DNA of 64,000 bases from Legionella micdadei (GTDB taxonomy: Bacteria; Pseudomonadota; Gammaproteobacteria; Legionellales; Legionellaceae), in assembly GCF_000953635.1 (NCBI RefSeq), contig NZ_LN614830.1, positions 921,001 through 985,000 on the forward strand, read 5' to 3'. Under the pieces are notes generated by a model that was given only the letters and a program-made list of their open reading frames with translations, did not search any database and had not been told where the DNA came from. Below, piece by piece: positions 54,072-62,800 of this stretch; the stretch's first letter is position 1, and every line of letters begins with the position of its first letter. The translations under genes and the position numbers were made by a program.

Positions 54072-54848
54072 TTAATCCCAGATGGGTGTTTCTTTATTTA
54101 AAAAGGCATGCAATCCTTGTTGGCCTTCCGTGGAAACCCGTTTTTTCGCAATGAGAGCTGCTGTGTATCGCATCATTTCCTCATCAATCGCTTTATCTAC
54201 AACCTTTTCAACTAATGTTTTACAAGCACTGATTGCTTGTGGGGCAAGTCTAATAATCTGTTCAGCATAATTCAGAGTAAAAGGCCATAAGGCATCTTCG
54301 GTTACACAGTGCTGGACTAACTGCAATCGTTTCGCTTCTTCCCCATCAAAAATTTCCGCTGTCATAAATAAATGTTTCGCAGCACGCTCGCCAATTGCTT
54401 TAACAACATAAGGGCTAATTACTGCAGGAATTAAGCCGAGCTTGACTTCAGAAAAGCAAAAGCGTGCAGCAGTTGACGCAATTGCAATATCACAAGCAGC
54501 CGCAAGACCTGCTCCTCCACCAAAAGCAGCACCCTGAATCATCGCAATGGTGGGTTTGGGGCTCTTATTTAAGTTGTACATCACTTGTGCAAGGACCATG
54601 GCATCGTTTAAGTTCTCTTCCTCACTATACTCTGCCATGCGCTGCATCCAGGCGAGATCCGCGCCAGCAGAAAAATGCTTACCATTTGCTTTAAGTAGTA
54701 TAACGCGTACCCGTGGATCTCGCACTGCTTCATCGAGTGTTTGCTTAAGGGCGGCTAATAAACGATCGTCAAAAGCATTATGTTTTTCTACACGGTTTAA
54801 GGTGATAATAAAAATTCGATCTTGAAGTTCACTTAACAAGTCACTCAT
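54072..54848 (-). CDS. liuC: methylglutaconyl-CoA hydratase
   Basis: A 258-residue crotonase-fold enzyme that hydrates 3-methylglutaconyl-CoA to HMG-CoA. Motifs: FSAGADLAWMQRMAEYS (oxyanion hole) and IQGAAFGGGAGLAAACDIAIA, with FCFSEVKLGLIPAVISPYV. The start at 54848 has AAGGAGA upstream; the longer frame to 54920 would overlap liuB and is unlikely. Between liuB and liuD. Confidence 0.93.
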   Translation of the reverse strand: MSDLLSELQDRIFIITLNRVEKHNAFDDRLLAALKQTLDEAVRDPRVRVILLKANGKHFSAGADLAWMQRMAEYSEEENLNDAMVLAQVMYNLNKSPKPTIAMIQGAAFGGGAGLAAACDIAIASTAARFCFSEVKLGLIPAVISPYVVKAIGERAAKHLFMTAEIFDGEEAKRLQLVQHCVTEDALWPFTLNYAEQIIRLAPQAISACKTLVEKVVDKAIDEEMMRYTAALIAKKRVSTEGQQGLHAFLNKETPIWD

Positions 54849-54876
54849 CGTATCTCCTTGCATTGCGGAATGCAGG

Positions 54877-56484
54877 TTACATGCGAAATACACCAAAACG
54901 AGTTGTTTGAATCGGTGCATTTAAGGCAGCCGATAGGCTCAACCCTAAAATTCTTCGTGTGTCTTCGGGAGCAATAACGCCATCATCCCACAACCTGGCA
55001 CTGGCATAATAGGGATTACCTTGCTTCTCGTATTGTGCGCGCAGTTCGGCTTTAAAAGCTTCTTCCTCTTCTGCAGGCCAAGGTGTACCATGCTTGATGC
55101 ATTTATCTCGATTAATTTGAGCAAGAACGTTAGCCGCTTGCTCGCCGCCCATGACTGAAATCCGCGTGTTAGGCCACGACCATAGGAAACGTGGATCATA
55201 GGCGCGCCCGCACATGGCATAGTTTCCAGCACCGAAACTACCCCCTACAATCACAGTGAATTTAGGTACTTGGGCATTGGCTACAGCAGTAACCATTTTG
55301 GCGCCATGTTTGGCGATGCCGCCTGCTTCATATTTACTTCCCACCATGAAACCCGTGATGTTTTGTAAAAAGACTAATGGGATTTTGCGTTGGCAGCATA
55401 ACTCAATAAAATGAGCCCCTTTTAGCGCACTTTCACTGAATAATATCCCATTATTAGCGATAATCCCTATCGGATAGCCGAAAAGATGGGCAAACCCACA
55501 GACTAAAGTTGTACCGTAAAGCGCTTTAAATTCATCAAACTCAGAGGCATCGACAATTCTGGCAATGACTTCACGAATATCAAAAGGTTTGCGCGGATCG
55601 ACGGGGACGATACCGTTGAGCTCATTAGCATCATAAAGAGGCTCACGGCTTTGAATGCGGGTAAGTGTTTCTGGCTTTTTACGATTCAAATTGCTGATTG
55701 CGACTCTTGCTAGATGTAAGGCGTGAGCGTCATTTTCAGCATAGTGATCAGCAACCCCTGAGTGACGGCAATGAACGTCCGCTCCGCCAAGCTCTTCAGC
55801 GCTAATGATTTCACCTGTCGCGGCTTTCACAAGTGGGGGGCCACCGAGGAAAATTGTCGCTTGATTTTTCACCATGATCGACTCATCAGCCATTGCTGGT
55901 ACATAAGCTCCTCCAGCGGTACAAGAGCCCATCACGACGGCAATTTGCGGTATATTTTCGGCAGAGAGCGTGGCTTGATTATAAAAAATACGCCCGAAGT
56001 GGTCACGATCTGGAAAAACTTCATCTTGTCTTGGTAGGAAAGCACCGCCAGAGTCTACCAAATAAATGCAGGGGAGATGATTTGCCCTCGCTATATCTTG
56101 CGCGCGCAGATGCTTTTTAACTGTTATAGGGTAATAAGTTCCACCTTTAACAGTGGCATCATTGACCACAATCATGCATTCGGTGCCTGAAACTTGACCA
56201 ATACCGGTAATAATTCCGGCTGCCGGAACATTGTCTTCATAAACTTCATAGGCGGCAAGCTGCGACAGCTCGAGAAAGGGGCTGCCCGGATCAAGTAATT
56301 GCTGCAAACGTTCACGTGGTAGTAGTTTTCCGTGTTTCAAATGCCTATGTCGGGCTTTTTCATCCCCTCCTTGAGCAATTTTCCTAACCACAGTTTGCAG
56401 TGCTTCAAGCAAGCCCTGCATATTTGCTTGATTTTCTTTGAATTCATTACTGGCGGGATTTAACTGACTGATAATTTTAGTCAT
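54877..56484 (-). CDS. liuB: methylcrotonyl-CoA carboxylase beta subunit
   Basis: A 535-residue carboxyltransferase. It shows the two crotonase-like halves, with [45 protein letters not shown] and [18 protein letters not shown]. These are hallmarks of MCC beta. It acts with LiuD. An AAGGA site supports the start. Upstream in the operon is a small membrane gene and a thiolase. Confidence 0.95.
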   Translation of the reverse strand: MTKIISQLNPASNEFKENQANMQGLLEALQTVVRKIAQGGDEKARHRHLKHGKLLPRERLQQLLDPGSPFLELSQLAAYEVYEDNVPAAGIITGIGQVSGTECMIVVNDATVKGGTYYPITVKKHLRAQDIARANHLPCIYLVDSGGAFLPRQDEVFPDRDHFGRIFYNQATLSAENIPQIAVVMGSCTAGGAYVPAMADESIMVKNQATIFLGGPPLVKAATGEIISAEELGGADVHCRHSGVADHYAENDAHALHLARVAISNLNRKKPETLTRIQSREPLYDANELNGIVPVDPRKPFDIREVIARIVDASEFDEFKALYGTTLVCGFAHLFGYPIGIIANNGILFSESALKGAHFIELCCQRKIPLVFLQNITGFMVGSKYEAGGIAKHGAKMVTAVANAQVPKFTVIVGGSFGAGNYAMCGRAYDPRFLWSWPNTRISVMGGEQAANVLAQINRDKCIKHGTPWPAEEEEAFKAELRAQYEKQGNPYYASARLWDDGVIAPEDTRRILGLSLSAALNAPIQTTRFGVFRM

Positions 56485-56493
56485 GAATAATCC

Positions 56494-56817
56494 TTAAATA
56501 TGTATCAAAACATTGCTAAGTACTACGACAAGCCATAAACACCAAGTTAACTCCATGAAATAAGGCATTTCTTTTCCTTTAACTAAGCGATAACTCAGAG
56601 CGGGGATCGCAGCAATTATAACTGGAATAAGCACTAGAAGAATGACTTTACGGATAACGGTGCCTAAGCCTCCTTGGCTAAAGATTGGCGTTAATTTGAT
56701 ATTAATAAACACATACAACATATCGATATAGACTAATAGCATGTGGGCAAATCGCGCAAAAACAACTACAAGGATACTAAGTAGCAGGTAGATAAGACTT
56801 TGTCTAAGCATGTACAT
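56494..56817 (-). CDS. small membrane protein within the liu operon
   Basis: A 107-residue protein with three hydrophobic segments (about 8-32, 48-68 and 82-105) and no recognised family. It starts MLRQSLIYLLLS after MYM, with a clean AAGGATG site upstream, and ends 9 bases before liuB, so it is surely co-transcribed with liuB-E. Its function is unknown; a link to uptake or membrane handling of leucine or its acids is speculation. Confidence 0.7.
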   Translation of the reverse strand: MYMLRQSLIYLLLSILVVVFARFAHMLLVYIDMLYVFINIKLTPIFSQGGLGTVIRKVILLVLIPVIIAAIPALSYRLVKGKEMPYFMELTWCLWLVVVLSNVLIHI

Positions 56818-56926
56818 CCTTAATCGAAGTAAACAAGTTTTGTTATTATTTCAGGGCATTGTTGTTTGACCCTATATATTTTAATCCGGGCTAGCGGGTG
56901 CAGTCGTAGACTTACTGTCATTATGT

Positions 56927-57003
56927 TAAGACTGTTAATCCGAGCCGGATGTGTGAGCAAGCGGATACATAACCGCTTGCTTCTTGTCCGCTCTCTTCCG
57001 GTA
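56927..57003 (+). repeat. REP-like dispersed repeat, copy B
   Basis: Bases 56927-56967 match copy A at 1179-1220 (opposite strand). This copy folds strongly: AGCAAGCGG (56956-56964) against CCGCTTGCT (56973-56981), extended by CGGA/TCCG and GAG/CTC. It lies between the thiolase gene and the small membrane gene, so in the liu transcript it would be a hairpin between cistrons, able to stabilise or attenuate the mRNA. Confidence 0.55.
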
Positions 57004-57032
57004 GCAGGGCGGAACTCTTTAACTTCTCCATG

Positions 57033-58217
57033 TCACATCATTTCTATAGCAATTGCTGTAGCTTCCCCTCCGCCAATGCATAAAGAAGCGATACCGCGTA
57101 TTTTTTGTTTTTGTTTTAACGCATGCATTAATGTCACAATAATTCGTGCTCCGGAAGCACCAATTGGATGGCCCAATGCACAAGCCCCCCCATGAATATT
57201 AACTTTTTCATGATCCAGTTCAAGCTGGGTAATGGCAGCCATAGCGACAACGGCAAAGGCCTCATTAATCTCATACAAATCAACCTGACCTGGATGCCAA
57301 CCCGCTTTGTTTAAAACCTTGCGTATGGCATCGACAGGAGCAGTAGTAAACCATTGAGGAGCTTGGGCATGGCTAGCATGAGCGATAATTCGAGCGAGAG
57401 GTTGCAGCCCACGTTTTTTTGCATAAGCAGCAGTCATTAAAATCAAGCTCGCAGCCCCGTCAGAAATCGAGCTTGAATTTGCTGCGGTCACTGTGCCGTC
57501 TGCTTTGAAAGCGGGTCGTAGTTGGCTGATTTTGGCAAGTTTGCTTTCGTCAGGGCTTTCATCTTGTTTGACCACGATCTCACCTTTACGATCAACAATG
57601 GTTACAGGAGCAATTTCTTCCGCAAATGCGTTATTTTGCTGCGCCTGTAATGCACGCATCAAAGAGCGGGCAGCGAACTCATCTTGTTGTTGACGAGAAA
57701 ATTGAAAGTGGCTGGCTGTTGCTTCTGCAAAACAACCCATTAATTGACCCCGTTCATACGCATCCTCTAACCCATCTAAAAACATGTGATCTTTCAGCTC
57801 ACCATGTCCTAATCGGTAGCCAGCACGTGCTTTACTTAACAAGTAGGGTGCATTACTCATGCTTTCCATTCCGCTTGCAAGAATAACATTGGCTGAGCCT
57901 GCTTTAAGTAAATCATGGGCTAACATCACAGCTTTCATACCTGAACCACACATTTTATTAATGGTTGTGGCGTTTGCTGAATTAGGAATACCTGCTTTGA
58001 TAGCCGCTTGCCTTGCTGGTGCTTGGCCAATCCCCGCTTGTAGCACACAGCCGCTGATGACCTCATCAATATCAGCTGGTGACAGTTTTGCTTGGGCCAT
58101 TGCTGCTTGGTGGGCAACAGCACCTAATTCTGGGGCTGATAAAGGGGATAATGCGCCAAGCATATTCCCCATCGGCGTTCTTTTTGCTGCAACAATTACA
58201 ATTTCATTTTGTTCCAT
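57033..58217 (-). CDS. acetyl-CoA acetyltransferase (thiolase)
   Basis: A 394-residue thiolase. The active-site Cys is in NKMCGSGMKAVMLAH, His in GGACALGHPIGASGARI (HPIG) and the second Cys in SLCIGGGEATAIAIE. The ATG at 58217 has GGAG 8 bases upstream; an ATG at 58223 would be too close to it. In the liu operon it would cleave acetoacetyl-CoA, made from acetoacetate by the synthetase at 44988, to two acetyl-CoA. It may also act biosynthetically (PhaA-like). Confidence 0.93.
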   Translation of the reverse strand: MEQNEIVIVAAKRTPMGNMLGALSPLSAPELGAVAHQAAMAQAKLSPADIDEVISGCVLQAGIGQAPARQAAIKAGIPNSANATTINKMCGSGMKAVMLAHDLLKAGSANVILASGMESMSNAPYLLSKARAGYRLGHGELKDHMFLDGLEDAYERGQLMGCFAEATASHFQFSRQQQDEFAARSLMRALQAQQNNAFAEEIAPVTIVDRKGEIVVKQDESPDESKLAKISQLRPAFKADGTVTAANSSSISDGAASLILMTAAYAKKRGLQPLARIIAHASHAQAPQWFTTAPVDAIRKVLNKAGWHPGQVDLYEINEAFAVVAMAAITQLELDHEKVNIHGGACALGHPIGASGARIIVTLMHALKQKQKIRGIASLCIGGGEATAIAIEMM

Positions 58218-58230
58218 GTTCATTTCTCCC

Positions 58231-59391
58231 TTAAGCAGTTTCTTTAAAAAGTTCACGTCCAATTAGCATTCGTCTAATTTCGGACGTACCCGCACCAATT
58301 TCATAGAGCTTTGCATCGCGCAGCAATCGGCCTGTTGGATATTCATTGATATACCCATTACCACCAAGGATTTGAATGGCTTGTAGCGCCATTTGTGTCG
58401 CCCTTTCTGCGGTATATAAAATCACTCCAGCTGCATCCTTCCGGCTCACTTTGCCCTGGTCACATGCGCGGGCTACCGTATAGAGGTAGGCACGTGAAGC
58501 ACTTAATTCAGTATACATGTCAGCCAATTTACCTTGGATAAATTGAAATTCTCCGATGGGTTGGTTGAATTGCTTGCGTTCGTGGACATAAGGTAGCACA
58601 ACATCCATACAGGCTTGCATGATGCCGATGGGGCCGGCCGCTAACACTGTTCGTTCGTAATCAAGACCACTCATCAATACTGTGACGCCCTTGTCAATCT
58701 CGCCAAGCACGTTTTCTCTGGGGACTTCACAGTCTTCAAAGACAAGTTCACAAGTATTGGAGCCACGCATACCCAGTTTATCGAGTTTTTGTGCTGTGCG
58801 AAAACCCTTAAATCCCTTTTCGATAATAAAAGCTGTGATCCCTTTACTTGCCGCTTGCTTATTTGTTTTCGCATAGACTACCAATACGTCAGCATCAGGA
58901 CCATTAGTAATCCACATTTTGGTGCCGTTGAGGATGAATTTATCGCCTTGATAAGAAGCATTAAGTTGCATGCTGACGACATCAGAACCCGAATTGGATT
59001 CGCTCATGGCTAAGGCGCCTACGTGTTCCCCACTGATCAATTTAGGCAGATAGCGACGTTTTTGCTCAGTATTGCCGTTTAAGTAAATTTGGTTAACGCA
59101 CAGATTTGAATGAGCTCCATAACTTAATCCAACCGAGGCTGAAGCACGTGATATTTCTTCCATGGCAATCGCATGGCCGAGGTATCCCATGTTTGCCCCG
59201 CCGTACTCCTCGCTAACAGTAATCCCAAGTAAGCCCATCTCGCCTAATTTTCGCCATATTTGATTAGGAAAGGAATTCTCGATGTCAATTTTAGCAGCGA
59301 GAGGGGCTATCTCTTTTTGTGCAAAATGATAAACGCTATCGCGCAATATGTCGTATGTTTCACCAAGTAGGTACTGTAAACCGGTATGCAT
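58231..59391 (-). CDS. liuA: isovaleryl-CoA dehydrogenase
   Basis: A 386-residue acyl-CoA dehydrogenase with FAD. Motifs: [44 protein letters not shown] and the catalytic Glu region [20 protein letters not shown]. The context and the GDNVxxL-like [17 protein letters not shown] fit isovaleryl-CoA dehydrogenase. The start at 59391 has AGGAAG upstream; extension to 59448 adds unconserved residues. First gene of the liu operon. Confidence 0.95.
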   Translation of the reverse strand: MHTGLQYLLGETYDILRDSVYHFAQKEIAPLAAKIDIENSFPNQIWRKLGEMGLLGITVSEEYGGANMGYLGHAIAMEEISRASASVGLSYGAHSNLCVNQIYLNGNTEQKRRYLPKLISGEHVGALAMSESNSGSDVVSMQLNASYQGDKFILNGTKMWITNGPDADVLVVYAKTNKQAASKGITAFIIEKGFKGFRTAQKLDKLGMRGSNTCELVFEDCEVPRENVLGEIDKGVTVLMSGLDYERTVLAAGPIGIMQACMDVVLPYVHERKQFNQPIGEFQFIQGKLADMYTELSASRAYLYTVARACDQGKVSRKDAAGVILYTAERATQMALQAIQILGGNGYINEYPTGRLLRDAKLYEIGAGTSEIRRMLIGRELFKETA

Positions 59392-59717
59392 AGATGACTT
59401 CCTGTTACTGAGTAAGTTGCTGAGCTCCTTGCGGGTAAACATAAGCACGGAGCCTTAGCTATTACAGTTACTAAAGCGGATAGGCTAGACTACACCCAAT
59501 TAAATTTAAGTTGCAACATCAATTTAATCGACTATCCTACTACCTAAATGTTTAAACGATTTATCTTATACTGGTTGGATTTAAAAAATATTAAATATCA
59601 ATAAGTTAATAAACGGCATCGTGAAAGTTATAGGAAAATCTTCGAATGGATAGAGAATACCAGCGATTTTCGTATGACAGGATTATTTTTTTCGGTGCTA
59701 AAAAAGGAGTATAGCCT
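59392..59717. other. divergent promoter region liuA / methyltransferase
   Basis: A 326-base region upstream of both liuA (minus) and the gene at 59718 (plus). It contains the dyad described at 59499-59528. No LiuR-type regulator gene lies here, and no other gene is seen. Confidence 0.5.
59499..59528. promoter_or_regulatory. 30-base compound dyad, possible liu operator
   Basis: ATTAAATT (59499-59506), GTTGCAAC (59510-59517) and AATTTAAT (59521-59528) form a near-perfect palindrome centred between 59513 and 59514. A wider pair, GGATAG before it and CTATCC after it, flanks it. It lies about 110-140 bases upstream of the liuA start. Confidence 0.5.
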
Positions 59718-60401
59718 ATGCGTAAACTTGTGCTCTGGGGACACCATGCTGACGAATACCGTGAAATGTTTGATTTATCAGCTGAGGATATGACTGCTCA
59801 CTTATTAGAGTATGGCTGTGGACCGAGTGCAGTTAATGCAGAATTAACTGCTATTTCTCACAATATTGTCAGTTGCGATCCACTATTTAACTTAGATAAA
59901 GACACTCTTTACAGCAAAACCACCTTGATATTTGCTGACATGGCAGAAAGAGTGCTTAGAGATCAGAAAAAATTTGATTTTAGTCGCTACGGTAGCCCTA
60001 GGTTGTTCATTGATGAAAGACGTGAAGGCATGGCAAAATTTTTTGCTGATTACGAAAAAGGCAAAACAGAGAAGCGTTACTTGGGTATAAGTGAATACAC
60101 CCTTCCTTTTTCTGATTTTTCCTTCGATTTTGCTTTAAGTTCTCATTATCTGTTTGCTGATTTGGATGATCAAGATGTTGATTTCCACTTAAAGGCAATT
60201 AAAGAATTGGCTAGAGTTGCTAAAGAAGTTCGTATTTTTCCGCTCATTGATCGCTACAATCAACCTTCACCCTTTCTAGGGCCTGTGCTTCTTGGTTTAC
60301 AACAGGATAATTTTGGAACCGAAGTGAGGGAGGTTGCCTATCATTTACAACCGAGCGGCAATGCGATGCTGCGTGTATGGGCGCAACAATGCCAGATTTG
60401 A
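59718..60401 (+). CDS. SAM-dependent methyltransferase-like protein
   Basis: A 227-residue class I methyltransferase-like protein. Motif I reads LLEYGCGPSAVNAEL, the acidic residue after the second strand is in IVSCDPLF, and the segment TLPFSDFSFDFALSSHYLF fits motif IV of the SAM fold. The substrate cannot be told. A strong AAAGGAG site precedes the ATG. It is divergent from liuA and converges on the orphan at 60419. Confidence 0.75.
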   Translation: MRKLVLWGHHADEYREMFDLSAEDMTAHLLEYGCGPSAVNAELTAISHNIVSCDPLFNLDKDTLYSKTTLIFADMAERVLRDQKKFDFSRYGSPRLFIDERREGMAKFFADYEKGKTEKRYLGISEYTLPFSDFSFDFALSSHYLFADLDDQDVDFHLKAIKELARVAKEVRIFPLIDRYNQPSPFLGPVLLGLQQDNFGTEVREVAYHLQPSGNAMLRVWAQQCQI

Positions 60402-60418
60402 TCCTATGACCAAAAATC

Positions 60419-61384
60419 TCATGATAGATTCAAAGTATGATTTTGTCCTTGTTGGTTGACCATTGCGACAAGGTCTTGCTTTGACAACGTTTCATTCGTA
60501 GGTTCAGCGGCGGAATTTACTACTGGCCAAGTCACAGCGAGCGTGTGAGCTTGGGTATAGAAAGTTTGAATGCAGGTTAGCTGATCATATTTGTTGTTCC
60601 CTGAATTTCCTTGAATGTGAACCAGATATTGATTGATATGATGAGACAATGTGTTGCGTAGAGATTCGTGAAGTAGGGGAATCAATTGCCCATTAATTAA
60701 AAAAAGTGCCCCGATTAACGCTTCTGCAGTGAGAGGTTTGCTGCGCAAGTCCTCAAATAAATTGCTTATCTCTTGAATCAATCTTTTATTAGTTTTCCCT
60801 TTCCCGAAAAAAGTGAACATAGGACTACGTAATTGAGGATACAGATTACGGGATAACCGCCATTCGATGTGTGAGATAAATTCCTGGATATTCAGTTTCT
60901 CGATTTCGCCAACCGTGGTTTTAAGGGAGCCTACCTTTTCTTCTAAGTAATTAGTTTGTTGATCAGTAAGGTTTTTTTTGGCCAAAATAATTCTTAAAAT
61001 AGTAACATGCATTTCTACGAAATTAGCAGTTAGCCTTCTAATGACCGGATTGTTTTCTTCGGAGGGGGTGCTTAAAGCATACATTTCAAGCTTTGCTTGA
61101 TTGAGTAACTTCGGTAGAAAAACGTTGGCCTTAAGAAAGGCCATTTCTTTTATCGAATAAATTCGCCTTGGATCTTCGGATGAATAGTCTGAGGGCATGA
61201 AAGTTTTTAGTAACCCATAGTAGCTGAGTAGATCAATATTCTCTTTTTCTTTAATGGATTGATTGAATAAAATGATGTAATGAAGAAAGGAAGTTTTAGA
61301 GAACAGCAATTTTTCTATGGATAGATAAATTTCATCTAACTGAAGCTTTAACTCATGGATCCTTTTTGCAATATCTGATGACAT
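60419..61384 (-). CDS. orphan helical protein, unknown
   Basis: A 321-residue, mainly helical soluble protein. It starts MSSDIAKRIHELKLQLDEIY and has coiled-coil-prone stretches (about 1-35 and 140-165), no membrane segment and a Gln/Asn-rich end (VNQQGQNHTLNLS). No family is recognised. An AAGGA site upstream supports the start. It is an orphan among core genes, so it may be a Dot/Icm substrate; this is inference. Confidence 0.6.
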   Translation of the reverse strand: MSSDIAKRIHELKLQLDEIYLSIEKLLFSKTSFLHYIILFNQSIKEKENIDLLSYYGLLKTFMPSDYSSEDPRRIYSIKEMAFLKANVFLPKLLNQAKLEMYALSTPSEENNPVIRRLTANFVEMHVTILRIILAKKNLTDQQTNYLEEKVGSLKTTVGEIEKLNIQEFISHIEWRLSRNLYPQLRSPMFTFFGKGKTNKRLIQEISNLFEDLRSKPLTAEALIGALFLINGQLIPLLHESLRNTLSHHINQYLVHIQGNSGNNKYDQLTCIQTFYTQAHTLAVTWPVVNSAAEPTNETLSKQDLVAMVNQQGQNHTLNLS

Positions 61385-61693
61385 AACATATTCCTTATGT
61401 TAGCTCAAATAAGTCTGAGTGTATTAATTAGCTGATTACCATAATTTAAAGAGCTCCAATCCAATGTTGTATACAGGCTTCTATTTTTTACAATAGTTTT
61501 TAAAAAACGAACATTATGTCAATGCAACAATTTTTTTTGATATTTGTCAATATATTTATCGTGGTTTGAACTGTTTTTTAGCTTTTTTTTTCATATTAGA
61601 CGAAAAACATCGTTTTTAGCTCTAAAATTTTCCTGTAGTATTTTCGAAATCCTAGTTGTGGGTATCCGAATCTTTTTATTGTCAGGAGTTGTC

Positions 61694-62689
61694 ATGTATT
61701 CTTCAATTCGACCTTTTTTGTTTTGTTTGGACGCAGAAAAGGCGCATGGTTTTACTTTGTCGGCTTTGCACTGGTTACCCCGATGTTGTTTTAAACAACC
61801 TGTGGGTAGGGAAGTAACTGCCATGGGTTTAAAATTTCCTCACCCAATTGGTTTGGCAGCCGGCTTAGACAAAAACGGTGAACATCTCGATGCTTTAAGT
61901 AAAATTGGGTTTTCCTTTATCGAAATCGGAACAGTGACACCCTATCCTCAAATCGGGAATCCTAAACCACGCCTGTTTCGTTTACCTAAAGCGGCTGCGA
62001 TTATTAATCGGATGGGATTTAATAATCTCGGCGTCGACGTATTAATCGAAAATGTAAAAAAGGCAAATTATCGTGGTATTTTAGGGATTAATATTGGGAA
62101 AAATAAAGATACCCCTTTAACAAGGGCAGCAGGAGATTATCTGCATTGTTTACGTAAAATTTATCAACATGCCTCTTATATCACAATCAATATTTCTTCG
62201 CCGAATACTCCTGATTTACGCTTGCTTCAGCAGCAAAAATTTTTTAGTGATTTGATTGGCAAGTTGTGCGAAGAGCAAAAACGCTTAGCAGATAGTCATC
62301 AACGCTTCGTCCCGTTAGTGATCAAATTATCCCCTGATGAGCCGGATGAAACACTGAAAGAAATAGCGAATATTATCGTCGAATTAGGTGTTTCTGGGAT
62401 TATTGCAACTAATACTAGTTGTGAACGAGAAGGGGTCTCTTCCTTGCCCTATGGAACTGAACAGGGAGGGTTAAGCGGGCGTCCTATCGCAAAACGCGCT
62501 ACCCATTGTTTGCGTGTATTAAAGCAAGTGGTTGGTAATGACGTGGCTTTGATAGGTGTCGGAGGCATAGACAGTCCAGAAATTGCTCAGGATAAAATAA
62601 ATGCAGGAGCTAATCTGCTGCAAGTTTATACCGGTTTGATTTATCAAGGACCTGGTTTAGTGGCTGAATTAGCGGCAAGTTTAAGGTAA
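61694..62689 (+). CDS. pyrD: dihydroorotate dehydrogenase, class 2 (quinone)
   Basis: A 331-residue flavoenzyme of pyrimidine synthesis, bound to the inner membrane by an N-terminal helical part. It starts [20 protein letters not shown] with an AGGAG site 5 bases upstream; the longer frame to 61544 encodes unconserved hydrophobic residues. Motifs: [28 protein letters not shown] with the catalytic Ser, [16 protein letters not shown] and [11 protein letters not shown]. Length matches E. coli PyrD (336). msbA follows after 111 bases. Confidence 0.95.
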   Translation: MYSSIRPFLFCLDAEKAHGFTLSALHWLPRCCFKQPVGREVTAMGLKFPHPIGLAAGLDKNGEHLDALSKIGFSFIEIGTVTPYPQIGNPKPRLFRLPKAAAIINRMGFNNLGVDVLIENVKKANYRGILGINIGKNKDTPLTRAAGDYLHCLRKIYQHASYITINISSPNTPDLRLLQQQKFFSDLIGKLCEEQKRLADSHQRFVPLVIKLSPDEPDETLKEIANIIVELGVSGIIATNTSCEREGVSSLPYGTEQGGLSGRPIAKRATHCLRVLKQVVGNDVALIGVGGIDSPEIAQDKINAGANLLQVYTGLIYQGPGLVAELAASLR

Positions 62690-62800
62690 TGTAAAGTTCA
62701 GTTTTACGAAGTAAGCTCATTCTTATCAGAGAACTTGGCTCGTAGCTATATTTAGCGTTACAATTCGCCCCATCTTTATGCCAACCTAGTCGCATACTAA

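Noticed and set aside
54849-54920. Extended N-terminus of liuC
   Set aside because: It would overlap liuB, and an AAGGAGA site fits the ATG at 54848.
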